Part shown: piece after piece, positions 42,539 to 51,527 of the stretch | Numbering within the stretch: the stretch's first letter is position 1 | How the letters are laid out: each line of letters begins with the position of its first letter | Origin: Paenisporosarcina macmurdoensis | GTDB taxonomy: Bacteria; Bacillota; Bacilli; Bacillales_A; Planococcaceae | NCBI RefSeq assembly: GCF_042658845.1 | Contig: NZ_JBHSRI010000018.1 | Coordinates: 124,001 to 188,000, forward strand | Direction: 5' to 3' | Length of the DNA stretch: 64,000 nucleotides | Translations under genes and position numbers: made by a program | Notes under the pieces: generated by a model | What the model was told of the DNA's origin: nothing | The model's input: the letters and a program-made list of their open reading frames with translations, nothing else | The model's database searches: none

Positions 42539-43678
42539 GTGAATTTTGATTTATCGCAAGAACATCAGATGATTCGCAAGACAATGAAGGAGTTTGCGGA
42601 TAAAGTTGTAGCACCAGGCGCGATAGAACGTGACCGCACGAAAGCTTTCCCTAAAGAAATCTTTAAACAGTTAGCCGACATGGGGATGATGGGCGTACCG
42701 TTTTCAGAAGAATATGGCGGAGCAGGTTCAGATACGATTAGTTTTGCTATCGTTACAGAAGAATTAAGCCGTGCTTGTGGTTCTACAGGGATTACCTATT
42801 CAGCACATATTTCATTAGGTGGAGCTCCACTTAATTTATTTGGAACAGAAGAACAAAAACATAAATACTTAGCACCTATATGTTCAGGAGAGTCTTTCGG
42901 AGCTTTTGGCTTAACTGAACCAAATGCAGGGTCAGATGCGGGTGGTACACAAACACGCGCAGTTGAAGATGGTGACGATTTTATTATTAACGGCAGCAAA
43001 GTATATATTACGAATGCAAGCTACGCGAAGCATTTAGCGATTACGGCAATTACAGGTATGAAAGATGGTAAGAAAGAAATTAGTGCAATCATCATACCTA
43101 CTGATGCTGAAGGGTTCACAGTGATCGATAATTATGAAAAAATGGGCTTGAATGCTTCTAATACAACTGAACTTGTACTCGAGAATGTGAGAGTACCGAA
43201 AGCGAACTTATTAGGGAAGCGTGGAGAAGGCTTCCAACAGTTTTTAATCACTCTTGATGGTGGTCGAATTGGTATTGGGGCAATGGCAGTTGGAATTGCA
43301 CAAGCAGCCTTTGATAAAGCATTACGCTACTCAAAAGAGCGTCAACAATTTGGCAAACCATTGGCTCATTTCCAAATTACTCAATTTAAATTAGCTGATA
43401 TGGCTATGAAAATCGAGTTAGCTCGTACAATGGTTCATAAAGCGGCTTGGTTAAAAGATCAAGGGCGACCATTTACAAAAGAAGCATCGATGTGTAAATT
43501 GTATGCGTCAGAAATGGCAATGCAAGTTGCCGATCAAGCTGTTCAAATTCATGGTGGCTATGGCTATATGAAAGAATATGAAGTAGAACGCTATATGCGT
43601 GATGCGAAATTACTAGAAATTGGTGAAGGAACTTCTGAGATTCAACGAATGGTTATTGCTCGTCAAATTGGATGTTAA
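42539..43678 (+). CDS. Acyl-CoA dehydrogenase
   Basis: 379 residues from GTG 42539 (SD AAAGGGG). Short-chain ACAD pattern: FGAFGLTEPNAGSDAGGT (FAD/substrate loop), KVYITNASYA, RQQFGKPLAHFQ, QIHGGYGYMKEYEVERYMRDAK, and the C-terminal catalytic Glu region LLEIGEGTSEIQRMVIAR. Oxidises short/branched acyl-CoA in beta-oxidation or amino acid degradation; specificity cannot be told. Not present between sigA and cccA in B. subtilis, so an insertion in this lineage, controlled by glucose through the cre site. Confidence 0.92.
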   Translation: MNFDLSQEHQMIRKTMKEFADKVVAPGAIERDRTKAFPKEIFKQLADMGMMGVPFSEEYGGAGSDTISFAIVTEELSRACGSTGITYSAHISLGGAPLNLFGTEEQKHKYLAPICSGESFGAFGLTEPNAGSDAGGTQTRAVEDGDDFIINGSKVYITNASYAKHLAITAITGMKDGKKEISAIIIPTDAEGFTVIDNYEKMGLNASNTTELVLENVRVPKANLLGKRGEGFQQFLITLDGGRIGIGAMAVGIAQAAFDKALRYSKERQQFGKPLAHFQITQFKLADMAMKIELARTMVHKAAWLKDQGRPFTKEASMCKLYASEMAMQVADQAVQIHGGYGYMKEYEVERYMRDAKLLEIGEGTSEIQRMVIARQIGC

Positions 43679-43820
43679 TATTCATTAAATTGTCGAATTT
43701 CTGACAATCCACGAAAACTTCTGTGATAAGACTTTTCGTTTGAAGTAGAATGCAGTACAATAACAGTGTTGACTGATTCTATTATAGAAAAAGAATGAAC
43801 GAAAAGAAGGAGGTTACATG

Positions 43821-44189
43821 ATGCAAAAAAACCCAATCGTACCTTTCATATTAATTATGGCATTTGGTATTGGTCTTATTTTCTTCTTATCAATTCAAGG
43901 TGCTGATAAGAAAGAAGAAATTGCTGCTGGACATGAAGAAGGCGCTAAAGAAGAAGGCGGCGAAACTGCAGAAGAATTTGATGCAGAAGCTGTTGCTCAA
44001 GGAAAATGTATCTCTTGTCATGGTGGAGATCTTGCTGGTCAAGGAAACTTCCCATCATTAGTGGATACAAAACTTTCTCAAGAAGAAATTGCTGAAGTTA
44101 TCACAAACGGTAAAGGCGCAATGCCTCCAGGTTTGGTAGACGCAGCAAATGTAGAAGCAATGGCTGAATATATTCATACACTAGAATAG
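43821..44189 (+). CDS. cccA: Cytochrome c550
   Basis: 122 residues from the second of two adjacent ATGs, which has better SD spacing (AAGGAGGT); the first is at 43818. N-terminal membrane anchor (NPIVPFILIMAFGIGLIFFL), Glu-rich linker, heme motif CISCH and axial Met in GAMPPG. Membrane-bound electron carrier of the respiratory chain. Downstream of sigA, as in B. subtilis. Confidence 0.94.
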   Translation: MQKNPIVPFILIMAFGIGLIFFLSIQGADKKEEIAAGHEEGAKEEGGETAEEFDAEAVAQGKCISCHGGDLAGQGNFPSLVDTKLSQEEIAEVITNGKGAMPPGLVDAANVEAMAEYIHTLE

Positions 44190-44197
44190 TTCTGCTG

Positions 44198-44230
44198 ACC
44201 CTTATCCTAACCATGGATAAGGGTTTTTTT
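44198..44230 (+). terminator. Terminator of cccA
   Basis: ACCCTTATCC (44198-44207) / GGATAAGGGT (44215-44224), T7. Confidence 0.93.
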
Positions 44231-44321
44231 GTAGGCTTGTTAAAGAAGGTTAATAGAGTCAACTTCATAATTCGGATGTAACACAAACAGACTAAAAACA
44301 GAGATTCTGTCGATTTCTATT

Positions 44322-44475
44322 AAGGCGATCACTTTCCGGGTGTGGTCCGCTCTCTGTGGAGTCACACCTGGACACACTTTTCAATTTGGAAAGATATTGG
44401 ACGATCTGTCAATCGACGCAACACCTTCAGGACCTCATGACCCACTTCCTTGGGCTCATTCGGAAATCAACTGTA
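44322..44475. repeat. Degenerate palindromic element, copy 4
   Basis: Has ACTTTCCGGGTGTGG, inverted GGTGTGG/TCACACC pieces, and GGAAAGATATTGGACGAT followed by ATCGACGCAACACC. This resembles the nested module of copy 1 with an internal deletion. Ends CGGAAATCAACTGTACG, like the edge of copy 2. Confidence 0.6.
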
Positions 44476-44511
44476 CGATAACAGAAATATCATTATAGTT
44501 CACAAGTTTTG

Positions 44512-44545
44512 AAAGTCTGGACATCAACTATCTAGGCTTTTTTTG
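44512..44545 (+). terminator. Orphan terminator-like hairpin
   Basis: AAAGTCTGGA / TCTAGGCTTT (two G-U pairs), T7; no gene precedes it after cccA. Confidence 0.6.
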
Positions 44546-44673
44546 AAGAGACAATTAAACATTCAACTTTGAACATGAAAAATAAATACAAATAGCAGTC
44601 GGTTTAACTCGACTTGCTGCGTCTTTCTCGTTCTATGGTACAATCTTGATATAAAAGAAAGGAGAGGATTTCG

Positions 44674-45375
44674 TTGAACGCACAACGTCTCTCAGAACGT
44701 TTAACGCGTGTAGCATCTTATGTAAAACCAGGTGCTATTGTCGCTGATATTGGCAGCGATCACGCTTATTTACCTTGTTACCTAATTCACCACCAAATCG
44801 CAGAAAAAGCAATTGCGGGGGAAGTGGCAAAGGGTCCTTATGAATCAGCACGAAATCAAGTCGTTCAAGAACAATTAGAGGATAAGATAACGGTACGTTT
44901 TGCTAATGGTTTGCAAGCAATCAGCCCTGAAGATTTAGTTGATACAGTGACCATCGCCGGAATGGGTGGTCCGTTAATTGCTACAATTTTAGACCAAGAC
45001 AGCGACAGATTAGCAACTGTTAATCGATTAATACTGCAGCCAAACATTCATGCCAAAGCCATTCGGGAATGGGCAATTGCGAATGATTGGAAGCTTGTGG
45101 CTGAAGAAGTGTTACAAGAAGATGATAAAATCTATGAAATTCTTGTTCTTGAAAGAGGCAAGATGACGTTGTCACATACGGAAGCTTTGATGGGCCCGTT
45201 TTTAATTACAAATGCTCAAAATGAGGTATTTCGCTTAAAATGGGGGAAGGAAACTGCAGAATGGACGCGGATTTTAGAAGCTATTCGAGTGGCAGAATTA
45301 TCAACAGAAGTACAGATGAAAAAAGATGAATTAGAAGATAAGTTGAAAATTGTAAAGGAAGTGCTTGGTGCATGA
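44674..45375 (+). CDS. trmK: tRNA (adenine(22)-N(1))-methyltransferase TrmK
   Basis: 233 residues from TTG 44674 (SD AAAGGAGAGG). SAM motif VADIGSDHAYLPCYLI and the TrmK block VTIAGMGGPLIATIL ... RLILQPNIHAKAIREW. Overlaps yqfO by 4 bases (ATGA). Confidence 0.94.
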   Translation: MNAQRLSERLTRVASYVKPGAIVADIGSDHAYLPCYLIHHQIAEKAIAGEVAKGPYESARNQVVQEQLEDKITVRFANGLQAISPEDLVDTVTIAGMGGPLIATILDQDSDRLATVNRLILQPNIHAKAIREWAIANDWKLVAEEVLQEDDKIYEILVLERGKMTLSHTEALMGPFLITNAQNEVFRLKWGKETAEWTRILEAIRVAELSTEVQMKKDELEDKLKIVKEVLGA

Positions 45376-46490
45376 AAACAGCGAATGGACATGAAATTAT
45401 ACAATTATTCGAGTCCTGGTCGCCAAAAACCTTTGCATTAGAAGGCGATCCTATTGGATTACAAATCGGTCAGTTAAATCGACAAGTTCAACATGTATTG
45501 GTAACACTCGATGTTACGTTAGAAGTGGTACAAGAAGCAATTGACCAGAACTGTCAATTAATTCTAGCGCATCATCCACCCATTTATCGCCCGTTAAAAA
45601 ACCTTCGAACGGATACACCTACTGGTAAAATAGTTGAGTTATGTATGAAACATGACATCGCAGTATACGCAGCACATACAAATTTGGATGTTGCACCTGG
45701 TGGCGTAAACGATTTATTAGCTGAAGCACTTGAATTGCAAAAAATCAGCATGTTGGATGAAACCTATTCAGAATCAATGATGAAATTAGCCGTATTTGTA
45801 CCTCATTCTCATGCGCAAATTTTGCGAGAGCAATTAGCCTTGGTTGGTGCTGGTAAAATAGGCAATTATGATAGCTGTAGCTTTTCGTCTCTTGGTACTG
45901 GTCGATTCCAACCTCTCGATGGTTCAAATCCTGTCATTGGCAAAATTAACTACCTAGAAGAAGTGCAAGAGGAAAAAATAGAAGTAGTATTTGTATCTAC
46001 TAAAAAATCTAAAATCTTGAAAGCTATGTATGAGTATCATCCTTATGAAGAAGTAGCTTTTGATCTATGGACGTTAGAATCTAAAACAAGCCAACAAGGC
46101 ATTGGACGAATTGGTATGCTTGAACAACCGATGGCTCTTGATGACTTTGCTAGTAAGTTAAAGGAACAGTTACATGTACCTTTTGTGCGCATTGTCGGGG
46201 ATGCATCGAAAATTATTCGCAGAGTGGCAGTGCTCGGAGGAGACGGCAATAAATACATTCAAACAGCCAAACGTGCAGGAGCGGATGTATTAGTTACGGG
46301 AGATTTATATTTCCATGTAGCACAAGAAGCTCAAACGCTAGGTCTTTCTGTAGTAGATCCAGGTCACCATGTAGAATCGATAATGAAATCAGGCGTTTCA
46401 GTAAAAATGAATAAGATGTGTCAAGAAAACAAGTACAACTGTCGGTTTATTCCTTCAAGTATTTCGACAGAACCATTCCGAGTGAAATAG
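45372..46490 (+). CDS. yqfO: Nif3-like dinuclear metal-centre protein YqfO
   Basis: 372 residues, the long form with a PII/CutA-like insert (about 125-230, KLAVFVPHSHAQILREQL ... YHPYEEVAFD). Metal ligands in LILAHHPPIYRPL, AVYAAHTNLDVAPGG, and GDLYFHVAQ / VDPGHHVES. Biochemical role unsettled; family candidate is a GTP cyclohydrolase I type 2-like hydrolase. Coupled to trmK. Confidence 0.93.
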   Translation: MKTANGHEIIQLFESWSPKTFALEGDPIGLQIGQLNRQVQHVLVTLDVTLEVVQEAIDQNCQLILAHHPPIYRPLKNLRTDTPTGKIVELCMKHDIAVYAAHTNLDVAPGGVNDLLAEALELQKISMLDETYSESMMKLAVFVPHSHAQILREQLALVGAGKIGNYDSCSFSSLGTGRFQPLDGSNPVIGKINYLEEVQEEKIEVVFVSTKKSKILKAMYEYHPYEEVAFDLWTLESKTSQQGIGRIGMLEQPMALDDFASKLKEQLHVPFVRIVGDASKIIRRVAVLGGDGNKYIQTAKRAGADVLVTGDLYFHVAQEAQTLGLSVVDPGHHVESIMKSGVSVKMNKMCQENKYNCRFIPSSISTEPFRVK

Positions 46491-46492
46491 AA

Positions 46493-46528
46493 AAGAGGCT
46501 ATCCAGTAAATGGATAGCCTCTTATTTT
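46493..46528. terminator. Bidirectional terminator between yqfO and ispH
   Basis: AAGAGGCTATCC (46493-46504) / GGATAGCCTCTT (46512-46523) with T-rich DNA on both outer sides; serves two convergent genes. Confidence 0.9.
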
Positions 46529-46529
46529 G

Positions 46530-47507
46530 TTAAGAAATTGGATATGGTTCGATACGTACCACAGGTTGTGGGTGCTTAATTTTAGGTAAAATCTTGTCGA
46601 TCGTTACCGTTCGGTCAAGAAGATGCGTTTGAGGATCAAGTGGATCGTATTTCTCTAAAAATTTAACGACTTCTTTTACGATAGGTGTTGGTGTTGAAGC
46701 ACCAGCAGTTACCGCAATTATTTCAATACCTTCAAGCCATTCTAACTTGAGCTCAGATAAATCTGAAATACGATAAGAAGGAGTCGCGGCAATTTCTTCA
46801 GACACTTGAGTCAGTCGATTTGAATTGTTGCTCATTGGGTCTCCGACGACAATTAACAACTGGGCTGCGCCAGCTTGATCGGCTACCGCTTCTTGACGAA
46901 CTTGGGTTGCTAGGCAAATTTCTTTATGCACTTCAATATGAGGGAATTTTTGTTCTAGTTTTTTCATCAGTTCTACAACATCCCATTGACTCATGGTTGT
47001 TTGATTCGTGACAATTAATTTTTCTGCTTGAATATTCAACTTCTCTACGTCTTCGACAGTTTGAACGAGATGTACAGCGTTAGGAGCTACACCAATAGCG
47101 CCTTCAGGTTCAGGATGTCCCTTTTTACCAATATAGATGACTTGGTAGCCTTCATCCGTTTTTTCGCGAATTAAGTCATGAGTAACTGTAACGTCTGGAC
47201 ATGTAGCGTCAATTGACACTAGCCCTTTTTGTTTGGCTAACTCTCGAACTTCAGGTGACACACCATGTGCAGTAAAGATGACAGTACCGCCATTCACCTT
47301 ATCTAAAATTTCTTTTCGGTTTTCACCATCCAACGTAATAATACCGTCATTTTCAAAGGCATCAGTTACGTGTTTGTTATGGACGATCATACCTAATATA
47401 TATATCGGACGTGGAAGGGATGTGTCCATCGCAGCATTACGAGCGATAACCATTGCATCCACTACACCGTAACAATAACCACGTGGGGTAATTTTGAGCA
47501 CTTGCAT
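46530..47507 (-). CDS. ispH: 4-hydroxy-3-methylbut-2-enyl diphosphate reductase
   Basis: 325 residues from ATG 47507 (SD GAGGAG; a GTG at 47516 is too close). Three cluster cysteines: PRGYCYGV, DATCPDV and EICLATQ. The catalytic TNQTTMSQ block and GDPMSNNSNRL are present. Last MEP-pathway step; ispG is also in this window. Encoded alone on the minus strand. Confidence 0.96.
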   Translation of the reverse strand: MQVLKITPRGYCYGVVDAMVIARNAAMDTSLPRPIYILGMIVHNKHVTDAFENDGIITLDGENRKEILDKVNGGTVIFTAHGVSPEVRELAKQKGLVSIDATCPDVTVTHDLIREKTDEGYQVIYIGKKGHPEPEGAIGVAPNAVHLVQTVEDVEKLNIQAEKLIVTNQTTMSQWDVVELMKKLEQKFPHIEVHKEICLATQVRQEAVADQAGAAQLLIVVGDPMSNNSNRLTQVSEEIAATPSYRISDLSELKLEWLEGIEIIAVTAGASTPTPIVKEVVKFLEKYDPLDPQTHLLDRTVTIDKILPKIKHPQPVVRIEPYPIS

Positions 47508-47572
47508 ATGTAGCACTCCTCTCAGAAGTTGTTAATCTCTATTATAACGGAGAGAAGTGCTGAATTCAAAAA

Positions 47573-48040
47573 TCAAAGAGGTGGTTGAAAAATTCTTGGT
47601 ATTGAAGCTCCAGTAGTTCGAGGAACTGAAGAGGCAGCTGCACTCACACTTCGAGCTACTGTGCTTGTGGTCGTGGCATCTGGCATGTTTTGAAAGCCCC
47701 GGTAAATTTTCCAAAGAGCTGGAATATTTTGAACCATAGGAGCTACTTGCTGAACCATAGGTGTCAATCTTTGTGCAGTGGATAAAAATTGATCAGCGGT
47801 TTGTAAATATTGTTCCATACGATTTGCTACTGGTGGAATTCCCGCACCTCCAGTACCTCCCAGACCAAAAGGAGATGGTCCGCCACCAGGGAAACCATTA
47901 GGAGCTTGTGGTGTGCCTGCATTTCCTGCTCCAAATGATTGAGAAAGCCCTCTTAAAAAGCTGTTTCGAGGAGCTTGAAATTGTTGCGGAATAGGTGGAG
48001 CTTGTTGCTGTGAAAAAGGATAAAAAGATTGATATCGCAT
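47573..48040 (-). CDS. yqfQ: YqfQ/VrrA family protein
   Basis: 155 residues with a low-complexity N-terminal half rich in Gln, Pro and Gly (AGTPQAPNGFPGGGPSPFGL, GGTGGAG), then a helical part MEQYLQTADQFLSTAQRL. The position between ispH and cshB matches B. subtilis yqfQ and B. anthracis vrrA, whose repeat number varies between strains. Possibly spore-coat related. SD AAAGGAGG. Confidence 0.85.
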   Translation of the reverse strand: MRYQSFYPFSQQQAPPIPQQFQAPRNSFLRGLSQSFGAGNAGTPQAPNGFPGGGPSPFGLGGTGGAGIPPVANRMEQYLQTADQFLSTAQRLTPMVQQVAPMVQNIPALWKIYRGFQNMPDATTTSTVARSVSAAASSVPRTTGASIPRIFQPPL

Positions 48041-48165
48041 AAAATCCTCCTTTCAAAATAAATAGTTAATTGACGCAATGGCCATACTACAACTATGATA
48101 AACTGATGGTCTTTAAAACAGACGAAAGAACATGCTACAATGAAAGTACGTAAGGAGGGGCAAAA

Positions 48166-49467
48166 ATGTCCAAATATACTGATTATGATTTCCAGCCTTT
48201 TTTACAAGATGCCATTAGTAAATTAGGTTTCACAGAACCTACACCCATTCAAAAAGAAATAATTCCTTTGATTTTAAAAGGGAAAAGTGCGATTGGCCAA
48301 GCACATACGGGTACAGGGAAAACACATAGTTTTTTAATTCCGATTGTTGAGCGTATTCAATCAAACAAAACAGAATTACAAGCTATTATTACGTCTCCAA
48401 CACGTGAACTTGCTTCACAAATTTTCGAAGAACTAAGTAAGTTAACTGAAGGTACAGAAATTCAATCTAAATTGTTTATTGGTGGTACTGATAAACAGCG
48501 TTCGATTGATAAATTAAAAACACAACCACATATCGTAGTGGGAACTCCTGGACGTATTCGTGACTTAGTAAAAGAAAATGCTTTACTTGTTCATACTGCA
48601 CCCATATTAGTAGTAGATGAAGCCGATCTTGCTTTTGACTTAGGCTTTATTGAAGATATTGATACGTTTGCAGGAAAAATGCCAAGTACTTTAGAAATGT
48701 ACGTGTTTTCTGCTACCATTCCAGAACGCTTACACCCATTTTTGAAAAAATATATGGCTTCACCGGTACACATTCATATCGGAGAAAAGCGCCCTGCTGC
48801 TGAAGGTATTGAATTTAATTTAGTACCGGTTCGTAGTAAATCTAAAAAGAAACGTTTAGTAGAAGTTATGGAAGGAATCAATCCTTACCTAGCGATTATT
48901 TTTACGAACACTCGTAAGAATGCAGATGACGTTGCTAATTATTTAGCTGAAGCTGGTTACCGCGTAGGACGTATTCATGGAGACTTAGCACCACGTGAAC
49001 GTACTCGTATGATGAGACAAGTCCGCGAACTTGAGTATCAATATATTGTTGCAACAGATCTTGCTGCACGTGGAATTGATATCCAAGGTGTAAGTCACGT
49101 AATTAACTTTGAGCTTCCTGAAGACTTAGAATTCTTTATTCACCGTGTTGGACGTACTGCTCGTGCTGGATTAAAAGGTACAGCTATAACATTATATGAA
49201 CCAACCGATGAAGACGCGATTATTCGAATTGAAAAAATGGGAATTCCATTTGTTCATGTAGATATTAAAGACGGTGAGTGGTCAGAATTAAAAGAACGCC
49301 ACGAACGTAAAAATCGTAAAAAGAGTGAAATTAGTGAAATTGATCTTAAAGCAAAATCATTAGTTCGCAAACCTAAAAAAGTAAAACCTGGTTATAAACG
49401 TAATATGCGCTGGGAAATGGACAAAGTTAAAAAAAGAGAACGTCGTATTAAAAACCGTAAAAAGTAA
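48166..49467 (+). CDS. cshB: DEAD-box RNA helicase CshB
   Basis: 433 residues. Q motif GFTEPTPIQKEI, Walker A AHTGTGKTHS, PTRELASQ, DEAD (VVDEADLAFD), SAT, and HRVGRTARAG. Basic C-terminal tail (KKVKKRERRIKNRKK). CshB is linked to mRNA decay, ribosome assembly and cold growth. nfo follows after 14 nt. Confidence 0.95.
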   Translation: MSKYTDYDFQPFLQDAISKLGFTEPTPIQKEIIPLILKGKSAIGQAHTGTGKTHSFLIPIVERIQSNKTELQAIITSPTRELASQIFEELSKLTEGTEIQSKLFIGGTDKQRSIDKLKTQPHIVVGTPGRIRDLVKENALLVHTAPILVVDEADLAFDLGFIEDIDTFAGKMPSTLEMYVFSATIPERLHPFLKKYMASPVHIHIGEKRPAAEGIEFNLVPVRSKSKKKRLVEVMEGINPYLAIIFTNTRKNADDVANYLAEAGYRVGRIHGDLAPRERTRMMRQVRELEYQYIVATDLAARGIDIQGVSHVINFELPEDLEFFIHRVGRTARAGLKGTAITLYEPTDEDAIIRIEKMGIPFVHVDIKDGEWSELKERHERKNRKKSEISEIDLKAKSLVRKPKKVKPGYKRNMRWEMDKVKKRERRIKNRKK

Positions 49468-49481
49468 GGGGATTATTCGAT

Positions 49482-50369
49482 ATGTTATTAGGTTCACATG
49501 TTTCAATGAGTGGGAAGAATATGTTGCTGGCTGCAAGTGAAGAAGCTGCTTCTTATGGAGCAACTACTTTTATGATTTACACAGGAGCACCACAAAATAC
49601 ACGACGTAAACCGATTGAAGACTTGAACATTGAGGCAGGACAAGCACATATGAATGCGCATGGAATGTCGAATATCGTAGTTCATGCTCCATATATCATT
49701 AACATCGGTAATTCACTCAAACCAGAAACATTTGCACTTGGTGTCGAATTCTTACAAAAAGAAATTGAACGAACTGCAGCATTAGGTGCAAAACAAATTG
49801 TTTTACACCCTGGTGCCCATGTTGGTGCTGGCACGGATAAAGGCATTGAAAAAATCATCGAAGGTTTAAATGAAGTGTTATCGCAAGACTTTCCAGTACA
49901 AATCGCCTTGGAAACAATGGCGGGTAAAGGGACTGAATGCGGTCGCTCTTTTGAAGAACTTGCACAAATCATAAATGGCGTTACTCATAATGAACGACTT
50001 TCTGTTTGTTTAGATACATGTCATATACATGATGCAGGTTATAATATCGTCGAAGATTTTGACAGTGTACTTAATCAATTCGATCAATTGATAGGCATAA
50101 ATCGTTTAAAAGTACTTCATATTAATGACAGCAAAAATATTCGTGGCGCAAGTAAAGATCGCCATGAAAATATTGGTTTTGGCGAGATAGGTTTTAAAAC
50201 ACTTAATCAAATTGTGCATCATCCGCAATTAGTAAATGTTCCTAAAATTTTAGAAACACCTTACGTCGGATCAGATGCAAAAAATAAAAAGCCACCCTAT
50301 TTGTATGAAATTGAGATGTTTAAAACACAAACATTTATGCCAGATATGATTGACGGTTTACGTTCATAA
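49482..50369 (+). CDS. nfo: Endonuclease IV
   Basis: 295 residues of the TIM-barrel AP endonuclease family: LLGSHVSMSGKNML, VVHAPYIINIG, VLHPGAHVGAG, LETMAGKGTECGRSFEEL, CLDTCHIHDAGYN, LHINDSKN and RHENIGFGEIG carry the three-zinc ligands. Cuts DNA at abasic sites. Adjacent to cshB as in B. subtilis. Confidence 0.97.
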   Translation: MLLGSHVSMSGKNMLLAASEEAASYGATTFMIYTGAPQNTRRKPIEDLNIEAGQAHMNAHGMSNIVVHAPYIINIGNSLKPETFALGVEFLQKEIERTAALGAKQIVLHPGAHVGAGTDKGIEKIIEGLNEVLSQDFPVQIALETMAGKGTECGRSFEELAQIINGVTHNERLSVCLDTCHIHDAGYNIVEDFDSVLNQFDQLIGINRLKVLHINDSKNIRGASKDRHENIGFGEIGFKTLNQIVHHPQLVNVPKILETPYVGSDAKNKKPPYLYEIEMFKTQTFMPDMIDGLRS

Positions 50370-50373
50370 CCTT

Positions 50374-50412
50374 AAAAGACTCAAGCAGTTTACCTGTTTG
50401 AGTCTTTTTTTT
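50374..50412 (+). terminator. Terminator of cshB-nfo
   Basis: AAAAGACTCAA-GCAG / CTG-TTTGAGTCTTTT with T8; also ends in the A-rich region beside yqfT. Confidence 0.88.
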
Positions 50413-50650
50413 ATAGATTAAAATAAGCAAAAAGTTTTTTGGTGCGATTTTTTCCTAATACCGCCGCAACTTGTTTGTGAATATGAGCGGGAGGACCAAA
50501 CAATAACCATTGAATTGATGCTTTATCGAAAATAGGTCGAACTAATTTTACTTCTTGAGGTGATAATTGAACGGGAAGTGAACTTGTCATTTTAGCAATT
50601 TCATCATCAGATTTTTCTTTTGTCGCTTGAACTAATTCCCAAATATCCAA
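50411..50650 (-). CDS. yqfT: DUF2624 family protein YqfT
   Basis: 79 residues from TTG 50650, preceded by AAAGGATG. Acidic/helical, LSPQEVKLVRPIFDKASIQ in the middle. Length and position (after nfo) match B. subtilis YqfT. Function unknown. Divergent from znuC. Confidence 0.75.
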   Translation of the reverse strand: MDIWELVQATKEKSDDEIAKMTSSLPVQLSPQEVKLVRPIFDKASIQWLLFGPPAHIHKQVAAVLGKNRTKKLFAYFNL

Positions 50651-50676
50651 AACTTCATCCTTTCAAGATTATTGAG

Positions 50677-50705
50677 TTTACATATGACAATATCTCCGTT
50701 ATACT
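50677..50705 (+). promoter_or_regulatory. SigA promoter of znuC-znuB-zur
   Basis: TTTACA (50677-50682), 17-bp spacer, TATACT (50700-50705). Confidence 0.75.
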
Positions 50706-50715
50706 AACTAATTGT

Positions 50716-50736
50716 AAATCGTAATGATTATGAATT
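50716..50736 (+). promoter_or_regulatory. Zur box
   Basis: AAATCGTAATGATTATGAATT is close to the Bacillus Zur operator (AAATCGTAAT-N-ATTACGATTT) and lies just downstream of the -10, over the transcript start. The operon encodes Zur itself, giving zinc-dependent autoregulation. Confidence 0.85.
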
Positions 50737-50753
50737 AGAAAGAGGCGAGCTTG

Positions 50754-51527
50754 ATGAATGCGCCATATGATATTGAACTGCACAATGTGTCATTCCAGTA
50801 CGATCAAAATATCGTATTAAAAAATATTTCGTTACAAGTAAAACAAGGGGATTTCTTGGCTGTTTTAGGTCCAAATGGTTCAGGAAAGTCCACTTTATTA
50901 AAAATAATACTAGGGTTGTTAAAACCAACTTCTGGAACCGTTGATTTATTTGGTGAAAAGAGTCGTGACTTCAAAAAAAGGGAATGGCTAGGGTATGTCT
51001 CTCAAAAGTCGAATGCTTTTAATACGGGCTTTCCAGCAACCGTCTACGAAGTAGTTCAAAGCGGTCTTGTTAAAAAAACAGGATTGTTCAAAAACTTTCC
51101 AAAAGATTCATTCCAACGTGTCGAAAAGGCTTTGAATTCTGTTGGAATGATTGATTTTATGAACCAATCTATTGGAGAACTATCAGGTGGTCAACAACAG
51201 CGTGTATTTATTGCGCGTGCTCTAGTTGCTGAGCCGAAGTGTTTAATTTTAGATGAACCTACCGTCGGTATTGATCATCAGCACGTACAATCGTTTTATA
51301 ATATGCTTGCTGAGTTAAATCGTGAACAGAACCTAACACTGATTCTCGTCACGCATGATGTTGATACTGTATCTAGCAAAATCAGTCATGTCGCATGTTT
51401 GAATCAAACCATCCATTTCCATGGATTTAAAAATGAATTTAATCAATTAAGTGATGAAGATCGTCAAGCATGGTATGGTCATTCCGTTCGCAAAATTCAC
51501 CATGCTAAAAGTGGGGGAACGCAATGA
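50754..51527 (+). CDS. znuC: Zinc ABC transporter ATP-binding protein
   Basis: 257 residues from ATG 50754 (a TTG lies 3 nt earlier). Walker A GPNGSGKST, signature LSGGQQQR, Walker B CLILDEPTVG, H-loop VTHD. Powers zinc uptake with ZnuB. Overlaps znuB by 4 bases. No solute-binding znuA is in the operon, so it must be elsewhere. Confidence 0.92.
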   Translation: MNAPYDIELHNVSFQYDQNIVLKNISLQVKQGDFLAVLGPNGSGKSTLLKIILGLLKPTSGTVDLFGEKSRDFKKREWLGYVSQKSNAFNTGFPATVYEVVQSGLVKKTGLFKNFPKDSFQRVEKALNSVGMIDFMNQSIGELSGGQQQRVFIARALVAEPKCLILDEPTVGIDHQHVQSFYNMLAELNREQNLTLILVTHDVDTVSSKISHVACLNQTIHFHGFKNEFNQLSDEDRQAWYGHSVRKIHHAKSGGTQ

